A stretch of DNA of 64,000 nucleotides from Nonomuraea thailandensis (GTDB taxonomy: Bacteria; Actinomycetota; Actinomycetes; Streptosporangiales; Streptosporangiaceae), in contig NZ_JAMZEB010000004.1 in NCBI RefSeq assembly GCF_024172165.1, positions 35,168 to 99,167 of the forward strand, written 5' to 3'. Below the pieces are notes generated by a model, which was not told the DNA's origin, did not search any database, and saw only the letters and a list, made by a program, of their open reading frames with translations. Made by a program: the position numbers and the translations under genes. Positions 16,444 to 24,944 of the stretch are shown in pieces (within the stretch, counting starts at the first letter, position 1; every line of letters begins with the position of its first letter).

Positions 16444-17689
16444 CGAACACCGCCGAGATGTCGTCGGCGTCGTAGCTCTGTGACCAGCGGGCCGGTTCGC
16501 TGGGGCGCTGGTAGTGCTCGGCGAGCTTGTCGAGCAGGTCGTCCAGGCCCACCGCGGTGTAGAGGGCGGTGGTGGTGATATGCGCGTGCCGCAGGATGGT
16601 CTGCACCTCCACCAACGTCAACGCCTGGTCTCTGGCCATGCGAGTCGCCGCGGTGTGCCGCAAATCGTGAAGCGTCCAGTTCGCTCCCAGCTGATCAGCG
16701 GCCCGCTGCAAGATTCGTCGGGCGGCCCAGTAGCTCAACGGGCGGGCCGGTCCCCGGCGAGTGCGCCAGACCGGTTCACCGGGCTCGGGCAGTCCGGCCT
16801 GGTCGAGGTAGCCAGCCAGGTAAGCCAAGGCCTCGGGAGAGGTTGGAACCGCCTGCCTGAGCCGAGTGCCCTTGGAGATCACCCAGAGCCGTCCGGTCGT
16901 CCAGTCGATGTCCGACAGCTGGATACCGAGCAGTTCCGTGGCGCGGGCGCCGGAGGAGACGTAGCAGGCCAGCAGCGCCTGATCCCGGACGCATCGCATC
17001 TGGGCGAACAGTTCCGCCCACTGCGGGTCGGGGATCGCCCGTGGCTGGCGAGGCTGGACCTTCGGGCGAAGACGGGCCCGGCGGAAGGGCCGCGGCCGCT
17101 CGATCGGGGACGTGTGCGCGAGCGCGGCCCGGCGGGACTTGCTCTCGGGCACCGGGTTGACCAGGGGTCCGAGCCCGAAGTGTCGGTGGAAAGCGTAGAA
17201 GCCGTGGACCACCGACAGGTTGTGGGCGATGGTTGCCGGCGCGTACCCGGCCGCCAGGGTCGGCTTGCCGGTCTTCGGATTGACCGAACCGGCCGCATAG
17301 CCGCCCTCGCGATGCCGCTGCCGCTGCGGGTTCCGGGCCGTTCGCAACCAGCCGACGAGCGTGGCGACCTCGGCCTCGGTCGCTTGTTGCCACCCGACAT
17401 CCACCGACCACAACAGCCGGAACCACCGCAGCAGATCATGTCCGTAGCTACGGCAGGTCAGCGGGCTCACATCACCCAGGTACAGATCCCGCAGATACCG
17501 GCTGACTGCCTCGATCTCCCGGTTGGCCGCGTCCACGACCATCCACGGCAGCGACGGCACCGCCCCCTCGACCACGGCCCCTACCCGAGGGAGATCCGCA
17601 CGCCCATCCATCAGGTCCCGATGGGCCCCATTGAACTCACCATTCCCAGACACAAGGACAGATGCTCTATGCCTCCACCCTGTGATCAC
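16436..17689 (-). CDS. Tyrosine recombinase, TnpA-like, 417 aa
   Basis: GTG 17689 lies 33 bases inside the right junction; a later ATG at 17611 is an alternative start. An N-terminal SAM-like DNA-binding domain (about 55-170) precedes the catalytic domain: GARATELLGIQ (Arg), ISKGTRLR (Lys), LHDLRHTAATR (His-xx-Arg), ILRHAHI (His) and LYTAVGL (Tyr). All catalytic residues are present. It overlaps the start of the 806-aa recombinase, so the pair is translated together. The location at the element end fits a self-mobilising transposon. Confidence 0.87.
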   Translation of the reverse strand: MITGWRHRASVLVSGNGEFNGAHRDLMDGRADLPRVGAVVEGAVPSLPWMVVDAANREIEAVSRYLRDLYLGDVSPLTCRSYGHDLLRWFRLLWSVDVGWQQATEAEVATLVGWLRTARNPQRQRHREGGYAAGSVNPKTGKPTLAAGYAPATIAHNLSVVHGFYAFHRHFGLGPLVNPVPESKSRRAALAHTSPIERPRPFRRARLRPKVQPRQPRAIPDPQWAELFAQMRCVRDQALLACYVSSGARATELLGIQLSDIDWTTGRLWVISKGTRLRQAVPTSPEALAYLAGYLDQAGLPEPGEPVWRTRRGPARPLSYWAARRILQRAADQLGANWTLHDLRHTAATRMARDQALTLVEVQTILRHAHITTTALYTAVGLDDLLDKLAEHYQRPSEPARWSQSYDADDISAVFGD

Positions 17690-17706
17690 CAGCAGTACAG
17701 CCAGAT

Positions 17707-17713
17707 AGTGCAG
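17707..17713 (-). repeat. Right terminal inverted repeat AGTGCAG of the element
   Basis: This is the complement of CTGCACT at 12303-12309, placed 9 bases before the point where the split DUF5131 coding sequence resumes. It is the candidate outer recombinase binding site of the right end. Confidence 0.4.
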
Positions 17714-17722
17714 TCAACGGTG

Positions 17723-17821
17723 CAGGTCGGTGGGCCGACCCCGAAAGCCGGCGGCCGGCTTTTGGACGGCCGCACCTGGGACGACTTCCCTTCCACGCCG
17801 CTGTTCGAGGTGACCCCATGA
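17723..17821 (+). pseudogene. DUF5131 gene, 3' tail cut off by the element
   Basis: It encodes QVGGPTPKAGGRLLDGRTWD and 12 more residues, then stops at 17819-17821. It matches the C-terminus of the intact DUF5131 copy (QIGGPTPKAGGRLLDGRTWD) and continues the frame broken at 12297. The stop overlaps the ATG of the next gene (ATGA), showing the original operon order. Confidence 0.85.
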
Positions 17822-18453
17822 CGCTCTCGCCCCCCACCGCCCCCGCGGAGACCGGCACGCTCGGCGAGGCCGACGCCTTCCAGGCGCTCCTGCAGCGTCT
17901 GGCCCAGGCCGACGCCGCCGAGCTGATCGACCTGGCCCGCACCTGCCCGGCCACCGGGATGCGCCCGGCCGCCCGGCAACTGTCGGCCGCGATCGAACGG
18001 CTCCGCACCCGCCTGGTCAAGGTCGTGGCCACCGAGCTGGCCACCGAGCACCGGCGCGTCCGCACCGAACAAGACACCACCGGCCCCGCTCCCGGCACGG
18101 CCGGGATAACCGCTGAAACCCCGACAAACGCCGACACCACGAGCGTGGCCGCATCCGTCGGGGTCGACGCCGCCGCAGAGGCAGAACCGCAGGTCGAACC
18201 GGCTCCCGAGGCGGCACCACCGTCCGCCGCGCGCCCCCGCAAGCCGCGAGCGCGGCGGCCCCCGGCCGACCCGCCGGAGCGCAAGGCCCCGCACGTCGAT
18301 GCCGCCTTGAAGGTCGAGGAGAACGCGCTGCTGGTGTGCCGCCCCGTACCGCCCACACCGGAGGAGGCGGCCGCCGTACGGCGGCTGTGCGAGCGCTTCG
18401 CCCACGACCAGCAGGACTGGAAAGACCTCACGCAGATGCTCGGGGTGGCCTGA
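17818..18453 (+). CDS. Hypothetical protein with Ala/Pro-rich linker, 211 aa
   Basis: ATG 17818 overlaps the stop of the split DUF5131 gene. An N-terminal helical part (about 1-75) is joined by an acidic then Arg/Pro-rich linker to a short C-terminal helical domain (PPTPEEAAAVRRLCERFAHD). No family recognised. As it was coupled to DUF5131, the insertion may have lowered its translation. Function unknown. Confidence 0.55.
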   Translation: MTLSPPTAPAETGTLGEADAFQALLQRLAQADAAELIDLARTCPATGMRPAARQLSAAIERLRTRLVKVVATELATEHRRVRTEQDTTGPAPGTAGITAETPTNADTTSVAASVGVDAAAEAEPQVEPAPEAAPPSAARPRKPRARRPPADPPERKAPHVDAALKVEENALLVCRPVPPTPEEAAAVRRLCERFAHDQQDWKDLTQMLGVA

Positions 18454-18456
18454 CCC

Positions 18457-20208
18457 ATGTCCCTCACTGACGCACTGCACCACGGCGCGAACGCCGTGAT
18501 CGACGGCCTCTCCCGCTACGACCTGCGCCGGATCTGGGCCCGCCCTCACCATCTGCGAGATCACCCCTTCGCCATCACCACGAAAGGCATGCTCGTGAAC
18601 AACACCACCCTCCCGACGCCGGCACCGGCCGACTCGTTCGCCCTGACCGGCGCCAACGCGCTCGGAGCGGCCGCCGGCGGCGCCGAGCCGTATGCGATCG
18701 ATGACTCCTGCCTGGACGGCGACTGGATACACCTCAGCGTCGGGCACCGGCGCGCCGGCGGGACCTGGCACTGCCACAGCCTCACCCTCTACCTCCGCAA
18801 CCGCGCCCACCTGGTCGAGGAATTGCGCAGCCACCGCGCCGCAGCGCCGGCGGACCCGCTCGTCAACGACCACACCATCGAGCGCGAGTTCGCCGACTGC
18901 CGACCCGAGCCCCATCAGTGCGAGGAGTTCGCCGACGGCACCGCGCTCATCGCCGCGGTCACCCAGAGCGCGAACGGCCACAGCACCCTGCACATCGACA
19001 CCGTCACGGCCCCGGGCGTGCACGCCTACGCCGCCGACGTCGTGCTCACCCCGCCCGAACGGGAGCGGCTCATCGCCGTCGTCACCACCGGCGGCGAGGT
19101 CATCCCGGCCCGCAACCCGCTGACCGACCCGCCGCCCGGCTTCCCGGCCGCCGGCCTGAACATCTACGACGGCGAGGACTGCGAGAGCCTGTTCACCTTC
19201 GGCCACGTCGATGTCGAGCGCATGGCCGAGGCGGTGGCCGACTACGTCCGGCACACCCAGTTCGCGCCCGACGTGATGGTGAAGGACCCGCTGGCCAGCT
19301 TGATCGGCGGCGCTGCCCGGGTGCGCGCGGGGATCATCCACGGCTACGCCCTGTTCGATCCCCGCCCGATCGGCTTCTGTGCCTTCAGCGTCAAGCTGCT
19401 GGTGCCGCCGTCGACCCCGCACGCCTGGCCGATCACCTACTGGGAAGGCGGCGACCAGCTGCCCGACCTGCCCGAGGTCCCCTACCTCTGCGGCGAGTCC
19501 CGGGGCGGCCAGGACCACGCCGTCGACCGGCTCGAAGCACTGGCCGCCTACCGCGACGGCCGCGAGCGCCACGCCCAGGCCGCGTGCGGCCTGCAGGTCC
19601 ACCTGACCCCGGCTCCCTTCGACCGCAGGACCCTGCACCCGCCGACCTGCCCCACCTGCAGGCGGCTCGGTCGCGACGAACGCACCTGCCCCCGCCTGAA
19701 CGTGTGCGCCGAGTGCGCCTGGACGGCCGCCCTCGCCGGCGGCCCCGACGCGATCGACGCCGAGCTCGACGCGCTCACCCCCACCGAGCAGGAAGCGGCC
19801 ATGCTCGCCCAGCTCATCCCGGACCCGCTGATCGCCCGCCACCTCTGCGAGGCGATCATCACCGTCACCCGGGCCGCCGCCGGTGGCGATCTCACGCTGG
19901 GCCCGCTGGAAGAGACCGTCCAGCTGCTGCTCGCCGCGACCCTGCACGCGCCGGTCGCGCTGGTCTCAGAGACCTGCAGCGAAGGTGATCACGGCGATCA
20001 CAGCGGCGACCACGGCGCCGGCGAGCCCTGCCCCGCGACGGCGGCCTGCCCGGCCTGCAGCGTCCGCCTCGACGACGGCACCGGCGGCCAGGCGGTCATG
20101 CCCGATTGCCAGGTCCCGGCGCCGTGCTCGGTGCTGAGCACGCTGACCGGCCGATTCCTGCCGCACCCGCTGGCCTGCGGCGGCGCCGTCGCGTTCGGCG
20201 GGTCCTGA
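18457..20208 (+). CDS. Hypothetical protein with cysteine knuckles, 583 aa
   Basis: ATG 18457 is 3 bases after the previous stop. A GTG at 18594 with GAAAGG upstream could be the true start. The protein is mostly soluble; CPTCRRL and CAECAW around residues 398-425, and CPACS near 531, may bind zinc. A His/Asp-rich patch (EGDHGDHSGDHG) precedes the last cysteines. I recognise no domain. It resembles the 522-aa protein at 6144 only in general style (long, with late cysteine clusters). It ends the long + strand operon. Confidence 0.55.
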   Translation: MSLTDALHHGANAVIDGLSRYDLRRIWARPHHLRDHPFAITTKGMLVNNTTLPTPAPADSFALTGANALGAAAGGAEPYAIDDSCLDGDWIHLSVGHRRAGGTWHCHSLTLYLRNRAHLVEELRSHRAAAPADPLVNDHTIEREFADCRPEPHQCEEFADGTALIAAVTQSANGHSTLHIDTVTAPGVHAYAADVVLTPPERERLIAVVTTGGEVIPARNPLTDPPPGFPAAGLNIYDGEDCESLFTFGHVDVERMAEAVADYVRHTQFAPDVMVKDPLASLIGGAARVRAGIIHGYALFDPRPIGFCAFSVKLLVPPSTPHAWPITYWEGGDQLPDLPEVPYLCGESRGGQDHAVDRLEALAAYRDGRERHAQAACGLQVHLTPAPFDRRTLHPPTCPTCRRLGRDERTCPRLNVCAECAWTAALAGGPDAIDAELDALTPTEQEAAMLAQLIPDPLIARHLCEAIITVTRAAAGGDLTLGPLEETVQLLLAATLHAPVALVSETCSEGDHGDHSGDHGAGEPCPATAACPACSVRLDDGTGGQAVMPDCQVPAPCSVLSTLTGRFLPHPLACGGAVAFGGS

Positions 20209-20361
20209 CCGTGCCGGATCACGCCTCCCGCGGCCCGGGTCCTCGCTCCCGCCTTCCCCGGCGAGCGAGGACCTGGGGCCCGCCGTACGGCGCAGCGCGT
20301 CACGGGGGCCGCGCTGCGCCGTCCCGCCCACCGGTCCGCCATCCGCACCAGGGAGATCCAC

Positions 20362-20547
20362 ATGCCCGGTCCCATCCCCGTCCACCGGCCCGCCCCGGCG
20401 CCGACGCTGGCGGCCGCCTTGCGCCTCTGGGACGTCCTGACGTTCGCCGAGCGCCTGCAGGTCGCGGTCCGCATCGAATCCGTCCAGCCCGGCATTCATG
20501 CGCTGTTCCGCAGCCTGCCGACCCGCACCCCGGGAGGCCGCTCGTGA
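20362..20547 (+). CDS. Small hypothetical protein, 61 aa
   Basis: ATG 20362 follows GGGAG by about 7 bases. The product is helical in the middle (LRLWDVLTFAERLQVAVRIE) with Pro-rich ends and no recognisable family. The good ribosome site is the main reason to keep it. Confidence 0.4.
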   Translation: MPGPIPVHRPAPAPTLAAALRLWDVLTFAERLQVAVRIESVQPGIHALFRSLPTRTPGGRS

Positions 20548-20688
20548 CGCGCTCCCCGTGCCGGCCGTGGCCCTCTCCGCTACCGGTGGTGACCTGGCAG
20601 ACGATGATCAGAAGCACAGAAAGTTGTTACGCGACACGCCCGCGCAATCCTGGAACCCCGGTTATTGCTTGCGCCATGATTGGCGACC

Positions 20689-20928
20689 ATGAGCGGAAGC
20701 AAGCCGGGACCCCCGCCCACAGTGGTCCACAAGTACTCGCAGTCGTTCACCGACGCCGAGCTGTATGCCAGGGTGAAGAAGCTCACGACCGAATGGGGCT
20801 TGCCGATGACCAAGGTCGTCGAGCGGCTTCTTGCCGAGGCGCTGCACCACACACGGACGCCCACGGTCAACACGCCGCAGCAGCTCCCGCTCGACCGCGA
20901 CACCCCCAACGAGATGGTGGCTGCCTAG
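20689..20928 (+). CDS. Ribbon-helix-helix-like small protein, 79 aa
   Basis: I use ATG 20689; a TTG at 20680 is also in frame. The segment KYSQSFTDAELYARVKKLTT followed by a GLPMTKVVERLLAEAL helix fits a strand-helix-helix DNA-binding fold of the MetJ/Arc type, as in plasmid copy-control, partition or relaxosome accessory proteins. It is followed 50 bases later by a strong terminator, so it is the last gene of a unit. The exact operator is unknown. Confidence 0.55.
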   Translation: MSGSKPGPPPTVVHKYSQSFTDAELYARVKKLTTEWGLPMTKVVERLLAEALHHTRTPTVNTPQQLPLDRDTPNEMVAA

Positions 20929-20977
20929 CCGTACGGCGGGCGCTTCACCATGAAGGAGATCCCCAGAACGTAAGAAA

Positions 20978-21001
20978 GCCCCGCAGAGCGGGGCGTTTCT
21001 T
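20978..21001 (+). terminator. Rho-independent terminator
   Basis: GCCCCGC (20978-20984) and GCGGGGC (20988-20994) form a 7-bp GC stem with a 3-base loop, followed by GTTTCTT. It lies just downstream of the ribbon-helix-helix gene. Confidence 0.75.
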
Positions 21002-21557
21002 GGACGAGCGATCCACTACGTCGTTCGGCTCGCAGATGGTTTGGCGGCCTCGTGAGCTGAGCGACAAGGAGGATCGTCCGGCTGTAACCGCGTCGGCCTG
21101 GCTGGCCGTCCGCGGGCTTTGTTGTCCCTCCACTGGATCGAGGAGGCTCCGCCATGATAACCGGCGGACGAGAGGTTATGCCAGCATGCCCGGCGTCAGG
21201 GCGGGGCGTGTCGTGACAGGCACGTGCAAAACGGCACGTCCAGAGCGCCACCGGCTGGCTTGCATCGGCGTGTCGCCCTGTCCGCTTTCGGCCGGGGTGC
21301 CGTCGGTTCTATGTGCAGCCGCCGGACCTGGCGCGTGTGCCGTGCCGCCGGTTGTCCGGCCCTCTTCTTCCATCGACGCGCGCCCTGCTCGTAGGGCTGC
21401 TGCGCCTGTGGCTTCCACTGACTCGCCGGCCGTGCCCTGCGGCCCGGTGCCCGCCTGTGTTGAGGAGTTGCCCTTGGCATGAGTAGAGCCCCGCCGGAGC
21501 GGGGCCCCCTCCTAACCACATATCGCGCAGGACCTGCTGTTTCGCCCCAGGTTTCGG
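21002..21557. other. Gene-poor spacer with one hairpin
   Basis: No convincing gene was found in this 556-base stretch. It holds a second GC hairpin, GCCCCGC (21488-21494) with GCGGGGC (21499-21505), nearly the same stem as the upstream terminator but lacking a T run. It precedes the HTH candidate replication gene, so it may include that gene's promoter or an origin region. I saw no iterons. Confidence 0.35.
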
Positions 21558-22925
21558 ATGCCATGGCGATCAGCTCTGTTCGTTGCGCCCTGTTTCGCGC
21601 TTGGAGTCACGATAAACACTCGCCAAGCGTTCTGTGAAGTACGCCCGGAAACGGAGGGCGTGTCGCAGGACGTCTCACCGCCGCTGGACCCTGTCATCCC
21701 GGACGGGCATGTCCTCGCGCCCAGCAAGATCGTGTGGCTTGAGGTGGACGCCTATCTGGTGGGGGCTACCTGGCATCGCAAGGACTGGCTGCGCAACTTC
21801 CACGCCGTGGGCGAGGCCCTGGCCCGGAACACTGAGGCGTGGATGCAGACTCGCTACGGGATGACGTGGGAGACGCTCGCGGCCGAGGCCGGCGTCTCCC
21901 GTCGCACGCTCGCCGACCGGCTGCGCTGGCGGCGTGAGCATGGCCTGCTCGCCGTGGTGCAGACCGGCTCGACGGTGGAGACGCGCAAGGGCACCGGCTG
22001 GGGCCGCTGGGACGACGAGCTGGGCAACATCGCGGCCGAGTACGCGCTCATCGTGCCGGTCGCGGTGCTGCGGGAGCTGTACGGCGAGTTCTGGGCCGAG
22101 GACCTCGGCGTGGAGGACGGCTCGTGCTATGTGGAGCAGCCGGAGCGGGGCAGCCAGGCGTCGATCGTTGCCGGCCCCTGGGACGAGGTGCCGTGGCCGT
22201 GTGAGACCAGGCTGACCCGTCGTGCGGAGCCGCAGGTCAGCTCGCCTGTGGAGGAAACTCGCACCCTCAGGTTGTCCGGACTTTCTCTTAGTGAGGAGTC
22301 TCTCCTACGCGTAGGCGCGCGATGCACCACCGCGCCGTATCCGCTGAACGCCACCCCCTCGACGAGGGGGGAGCGCATCGCGGCCGGGCAGCGGGTCCGG
22401 GACGAGCACCAGGTGCTGCGCGGGTTGTCGGCGCGTGACCTGGGCAGGCTTGGGCGCCCGTTGTTCGAGCTCGGGGCGACGCTCGGCGACCTGGTGCATG
22501 TGCTGAACACCCATCCCGTTCAGGGGCAGTGGGCGAACCCGGTCGCTGCGTTGGGTGAGCACCGCGGCGGCTGGCGCGGCCTGGCGAGGCTGCGCGGCCT
22601 GCTCCAGGCGCGGGTGGCGGCATGGATCGGCCCGGACGGGGAGCTCGTCGCCGAGTTGCCGTCGCAGGTGCTGGCGCGGGGGCGGGAGGCGTTGGCGCGT
22701 GGGGCCCGCTGGCGGGAGCGGTTGGAGACCGCGGCCGCGGTGCCGGAGCCGGTGCGGCGGCCGGAGCCGGTGCATGCGCCTTCGGCGCCGCCGGAGCAGG
22801 TGCGGGCTGGGCTGCGGGAGCGGCTGGCGGCCGCGCGGACGTCGTGGGCGGCCGCGCAGGAGTCGCGGGTGCCGGGGGCGTTGTTGCGGGCGCGCCGGCG
22901 GGCGGCGCAGGAGCGGGACAGGTGA
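21558..22925 (+). CDS. HTH protein, candidate plasmid replication initiator
   Basis: The frame runs from ATG 21558 (455 aa). A GTG at 21660 with GGAGG only 2 bases before it is an alternative, and the first 34 residues look unconserved. Residues about 65-140 contain a helical block and a clear helix-turn-helix (WETLAAEAGVSRRTLADRLR) followed by a wing (HGLLAVVQTGSTVE). The C-terminal third is Arg/Ala/Glu-rich and helical. Similar HTH proteins in actinomycete plasmids are called Rep or regulator. The presence of transfer genes but no other Rep makes it the best replication candidate. A transcriptional regulator is the main alternative. Confidence 0.5.
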   Translation: MPWRSALFVAPCFALGVTINTRQAFCEVRPETEGVSQDVSPPLDPVIPDGHVLAPSKIVWLEVDAYLVGATWHRKDWLRNFHAVGEALARNTEAWMQTRYGMTWETLAAEAGVSRRTLADRLRWRREHGLLAVVQTGSTVETRKGTGWGRWDDELGNIAAEYALIVPVAVLRELYGEFWAEDLGVEDGSCYVEQPERGSQASIVAGPWDEVPWPCETRLTRRAEPQVSSPVEETRTLRLSGLSLSEESLLRVGARCTTAPYPLNATPSTRGERIAAGQRVRDEHQVLRGLSARDLGRLGRPLFELGATLGDLVHVLNTHPVQGQWANPVAALGEHRGGWRGLARLRGLLQARVAAWIGPDGELVAELPSQVLARGREALARGARWRERLETAAAVPEPVRRPEPVHAPSAPPEQVRAGLRERLAAARTSWAAAQESRVPGALLRARRRAAQERDR

Positions 22926-22934
22926 GCTTCTGTG

Positions 22935-23133
22935 ATCTACAAAGTAAAGGTCGTCGGACCGCACACCCGGGTGGGGAGAACCGGCCGCGCGGCGGCTGGC
23001 CCTCCCCTCCCTATACCGGACACTCATCCTGTTTCTCGGACATCGATGCAGGAAGCGCCCGCCGTCGCGGTGCCGCACTGCTGCGCAGCCGTCGGCGGAG
23101 CGCCGTCACAGCGCGCCCCTGTACTTTGTAGAT
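22935..23133. repeat. Separated 11-bp inverted repeat ATCTACAAAGT / ACTTTGTAGAT
   Basis: Exact arms lie at 22935-22945 and 23123-23133, 177 bases apart, in the non-coding gap between the HTH gene and the sigma gene. They are AT-rich against a GC-rich background, so they are likely protein-binding or recombination sites. What binds is unknown. Confidence 0.5.
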
Positions 23134-23210
23134 TTCGAAGCTCAGCCAACCACGAAAGCCCCACCGATAACCCCGGCCTACTCACCGCCGCCTCCTGAAC
23201 CCAGCACGTG

Positions 23211-23252
23211 CCCTGCGGGAGCACCGCCTTGTTCGGCGGTGGTCCCGCAGGG
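23211..23252 (-). terminator. 18-bp stem hairpin after the sigma factor gene
   Basis: The arm CCCTGCGGGAGCACCGCC (23211-23228) pairs with 23235-23252 with one mismatch around a TTGTTC loop. It lies 7 bases past the stop of the minus-strand sigma gene and has no T run, as is common for actinobacterial terminators. It may also stop transcripts coming from the HTH gene. Confidence 0.65.
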
Positions 23253-23258
23253 GCGCGC

Positions 23259-24944
23259 CTACAGCACCCTCGACCACAGCCACTCAATCAGGAGAGCGAC
23301 CGTGCCGACCATCACCGTGGCCACCATCCAGGTCCTCGTCCTGGAGAACCGGCCTCCCAGGTGGAACCGTCGCCGCCGAACGGCCGCCGACGTTCGGCGC
23401 AGCGCGACGCCAACGAGCTCTCGAGAGCGACCGTGAAGGTACAGCGAACGCCGCTCTCTGGACCGCCTGGGCAGTCGACAGCGTCCCATCGATCCTCTCG
23501 GTGCGCGGCGCCGGCCTGCCCGATCGGCGTGGGGAACCGCGCCAGGGCGAGAGGACTGGAGCATATCCAGGTGGTTGTCGTAGCTGCCCGTATCGGAGGA
23601 GTCGACGCCCCTAGTTTCGTCGCGATTCGACACCCACACGGTGCTGTTGTCCACCATCCACGGCTGCACCCGCTGCCGCCGGCGCTCGCCCCGCCTGCTT
23701 GACTCAAATCCATATCGAGGGGTCAGAACCCCACGCCTGGTGGCGCGCCGCCTATGCCGGATCTCGCTGACGGCGCGGGCCATGACGGCCGCGAGGCGCA
23801 TGGGTCCCATTACGATGCGGAACCGCCGCAGGCGGGCTCCTGCTCTCCGCCGCATGGCGACGTCGACGATCTCTCGCGAGCGACGATGCACGTACAAGGG
23901 CCGGAGGTCGTAGGAACAATGCCGGCGACGCTGTACGTCGCAGACATGCGCGAGCGCCAACTCCGGCTCGCGTCGACCCGCCCGGAGTGAGCGGATACCC
24001 AGCGGAGGAGCATAGCGAGCGACACTCGGGCCGACGGCACTCTGGGAAACCCAGATTCCGGACGGCTGGTTCAGGATCCCGTACTCCCAGATCCGCTCTC
24101 GGTCCAGGAGCGCCCGACCCATGTCTGCTCGCTCGAGACTCCGGTCTTGGATCCACTGCTTGAGGCGGGACCACGCGAGCCACGCAGCTGCTGCGGCGGG
24201 CAGTACGAGTACCACCCCTGCGGGACCCTGCACTTTCCACACCTCGTTCGCGGCCAGCAGCCCCAGTGCTGCAGCCACGACCCGGATGCCTATCAGGACG
24301 AGTCTCCGACGCCGGCTGTCGGACAGAACTATGGCGGCTCTGGCAAGCAGCCTGCGCTCGAACCTCGTCCAGCGGCCTGAGCCGCGGGCTCCTAACCTGG
24401 CTCGTCGTACGAGGGAGTCCACGGCATCGGTTGGGCAGTCCAGTTCCTTGCCGATCTCCTCGCTCGTGTCGCCGTCGACAGCGCGCCGCCATAGGGCTTT
24501 GCGCTGACGTGGTGGAATTTTCCTGATTCTCTCGGTGACCTCGATCCTGTCTAGGACGTCTTCGGCGCTACGAGCTCGGGGCCGGCCGACGTGACGGCTG
24601 GGGCGCTCCTGGTCGTCGTCGTCGGCGTGGCCTCGCCGCTTGTCGTCCTTGATCCGTGCTGACAGCAGCCCGTTGGCGATCTTCCTGAGGTAGGCGTAGT
24701 ACCCGTGGGGGTTGATGGTGTCCCAGTACGGCAGCGCCCTCTCGAACGTCTCCTGGACGATGCCCTCGGTGTCGGCCACGTTCTCCGCCAGGTTGAGCTC
24801 GCGGGCCCGGCACTCGACGTACGCCAGGAGGCGCTTGCGGTACTTGAGGTAGCCCTGGAAGAACGTCAGACGTTCGGCTGCGGGCTGCGGGGAGAGGGGC
24901 CCGCCGTCGTCGTCCTCGACGAACCCCAGGTGCTCGGGGGTCAT
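23259..24944 (-). CDS. ECF-like sigma factor with membrane-anchored C-terminal extension
   Basis: ATG 24944 overlaps the upstream stop, giving 561 aa, about three times a usual ECF sigma. Residues about 30-105 resemble sigma region 2 (ADTEGIVQETFERALPYWDT), and 138-190 resemble region 4 (IPPRQRKALWRRAVDGDTSE). Two hydrophobic spans follow at about 213-262, then an Arg-rich soluble part and a last span at the extreme C-terminus (VATVMVGTVALLIEWLW). The Arg-rich part contains a diverged duplication: RSREIVDVAMRRRAGARLRR and RSRELVGVALRRTSAAVRRR. C-terminal extensions replacing anti-sigma factors are known in some actinobacterial ECF groups, so membrane sequestration is plausible. Confidence 0.7.
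   Translation of the reverse strand: MTPEHLGFVEDDDGGPLSPQPAAERLTFFQGYLKYRKRLLAYVECRARELNLAENVADTEGIVQETFERALPYWDTINPHGYYAYLRKIANGLLSARIKDDKRRGHADDDDQERPSRHVGRPRARSAEDVLDRIEVTERIRKIPPRQRKALWRRAVDGDTSEEIGKELDCPTDAVDSLVRRARLGARGSGRWTRFERRLLARAAIVLSDSRRRRLVLIGIRVVAAALGLLAANEVWKVQGPAGVVLVLPAAAAAWLAWSRLKQWIQDRSLERADMGRALLDRERIWEYGILNQPSGIWVSQSAVGPSVARYAPPLGIRSLRAGRREPELALAHVCDVQRRRHCSYDLRPLYVHRRSREIVDVAMRRRAGARLRRFRIVMGPMRLAAVMARAVSEIRHRRRATRRGVLTPRYGFESSRRGERRRQRVQPWMVDNSTVWVSNRDETRGVDSSDTGSYDNHLDMLQSSRPGAVPHADRAGRRRAPRGSMGRCRLPRRSRERRSLYLHGRSRELVGVALRRTSAAVRRRRFHLGGRFSRTRTWMVATVMVGTVALLIEWLWSRVL

Larger units (their letters stand above)
12298..17722. mobile_element. 5.4-kb Tn554-like tyrosine-recombinase element inserted in DUF5131
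   Basis: The boundaries are set by the two halves of the split DUF5131 gene. TTCAAG at 12292-12297 should be followed by CAGGTCGG, which is found at 17723. There is no obvious target duplication. The contents are TIGR02391 (-), an intact DUF5131 (+) and two overlapping tyrosine recombinases (-) reading leftward from the right end. The short inverted ends CTGCACT (12303) and AGTGCAG (17707) lie 5 and 9 bases inside the junctions. Paired TnpA/TnpB recombinases and lack of duplication are Tn554-family traits. No TnpC-like gene is seen. Confidence 0.8.
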
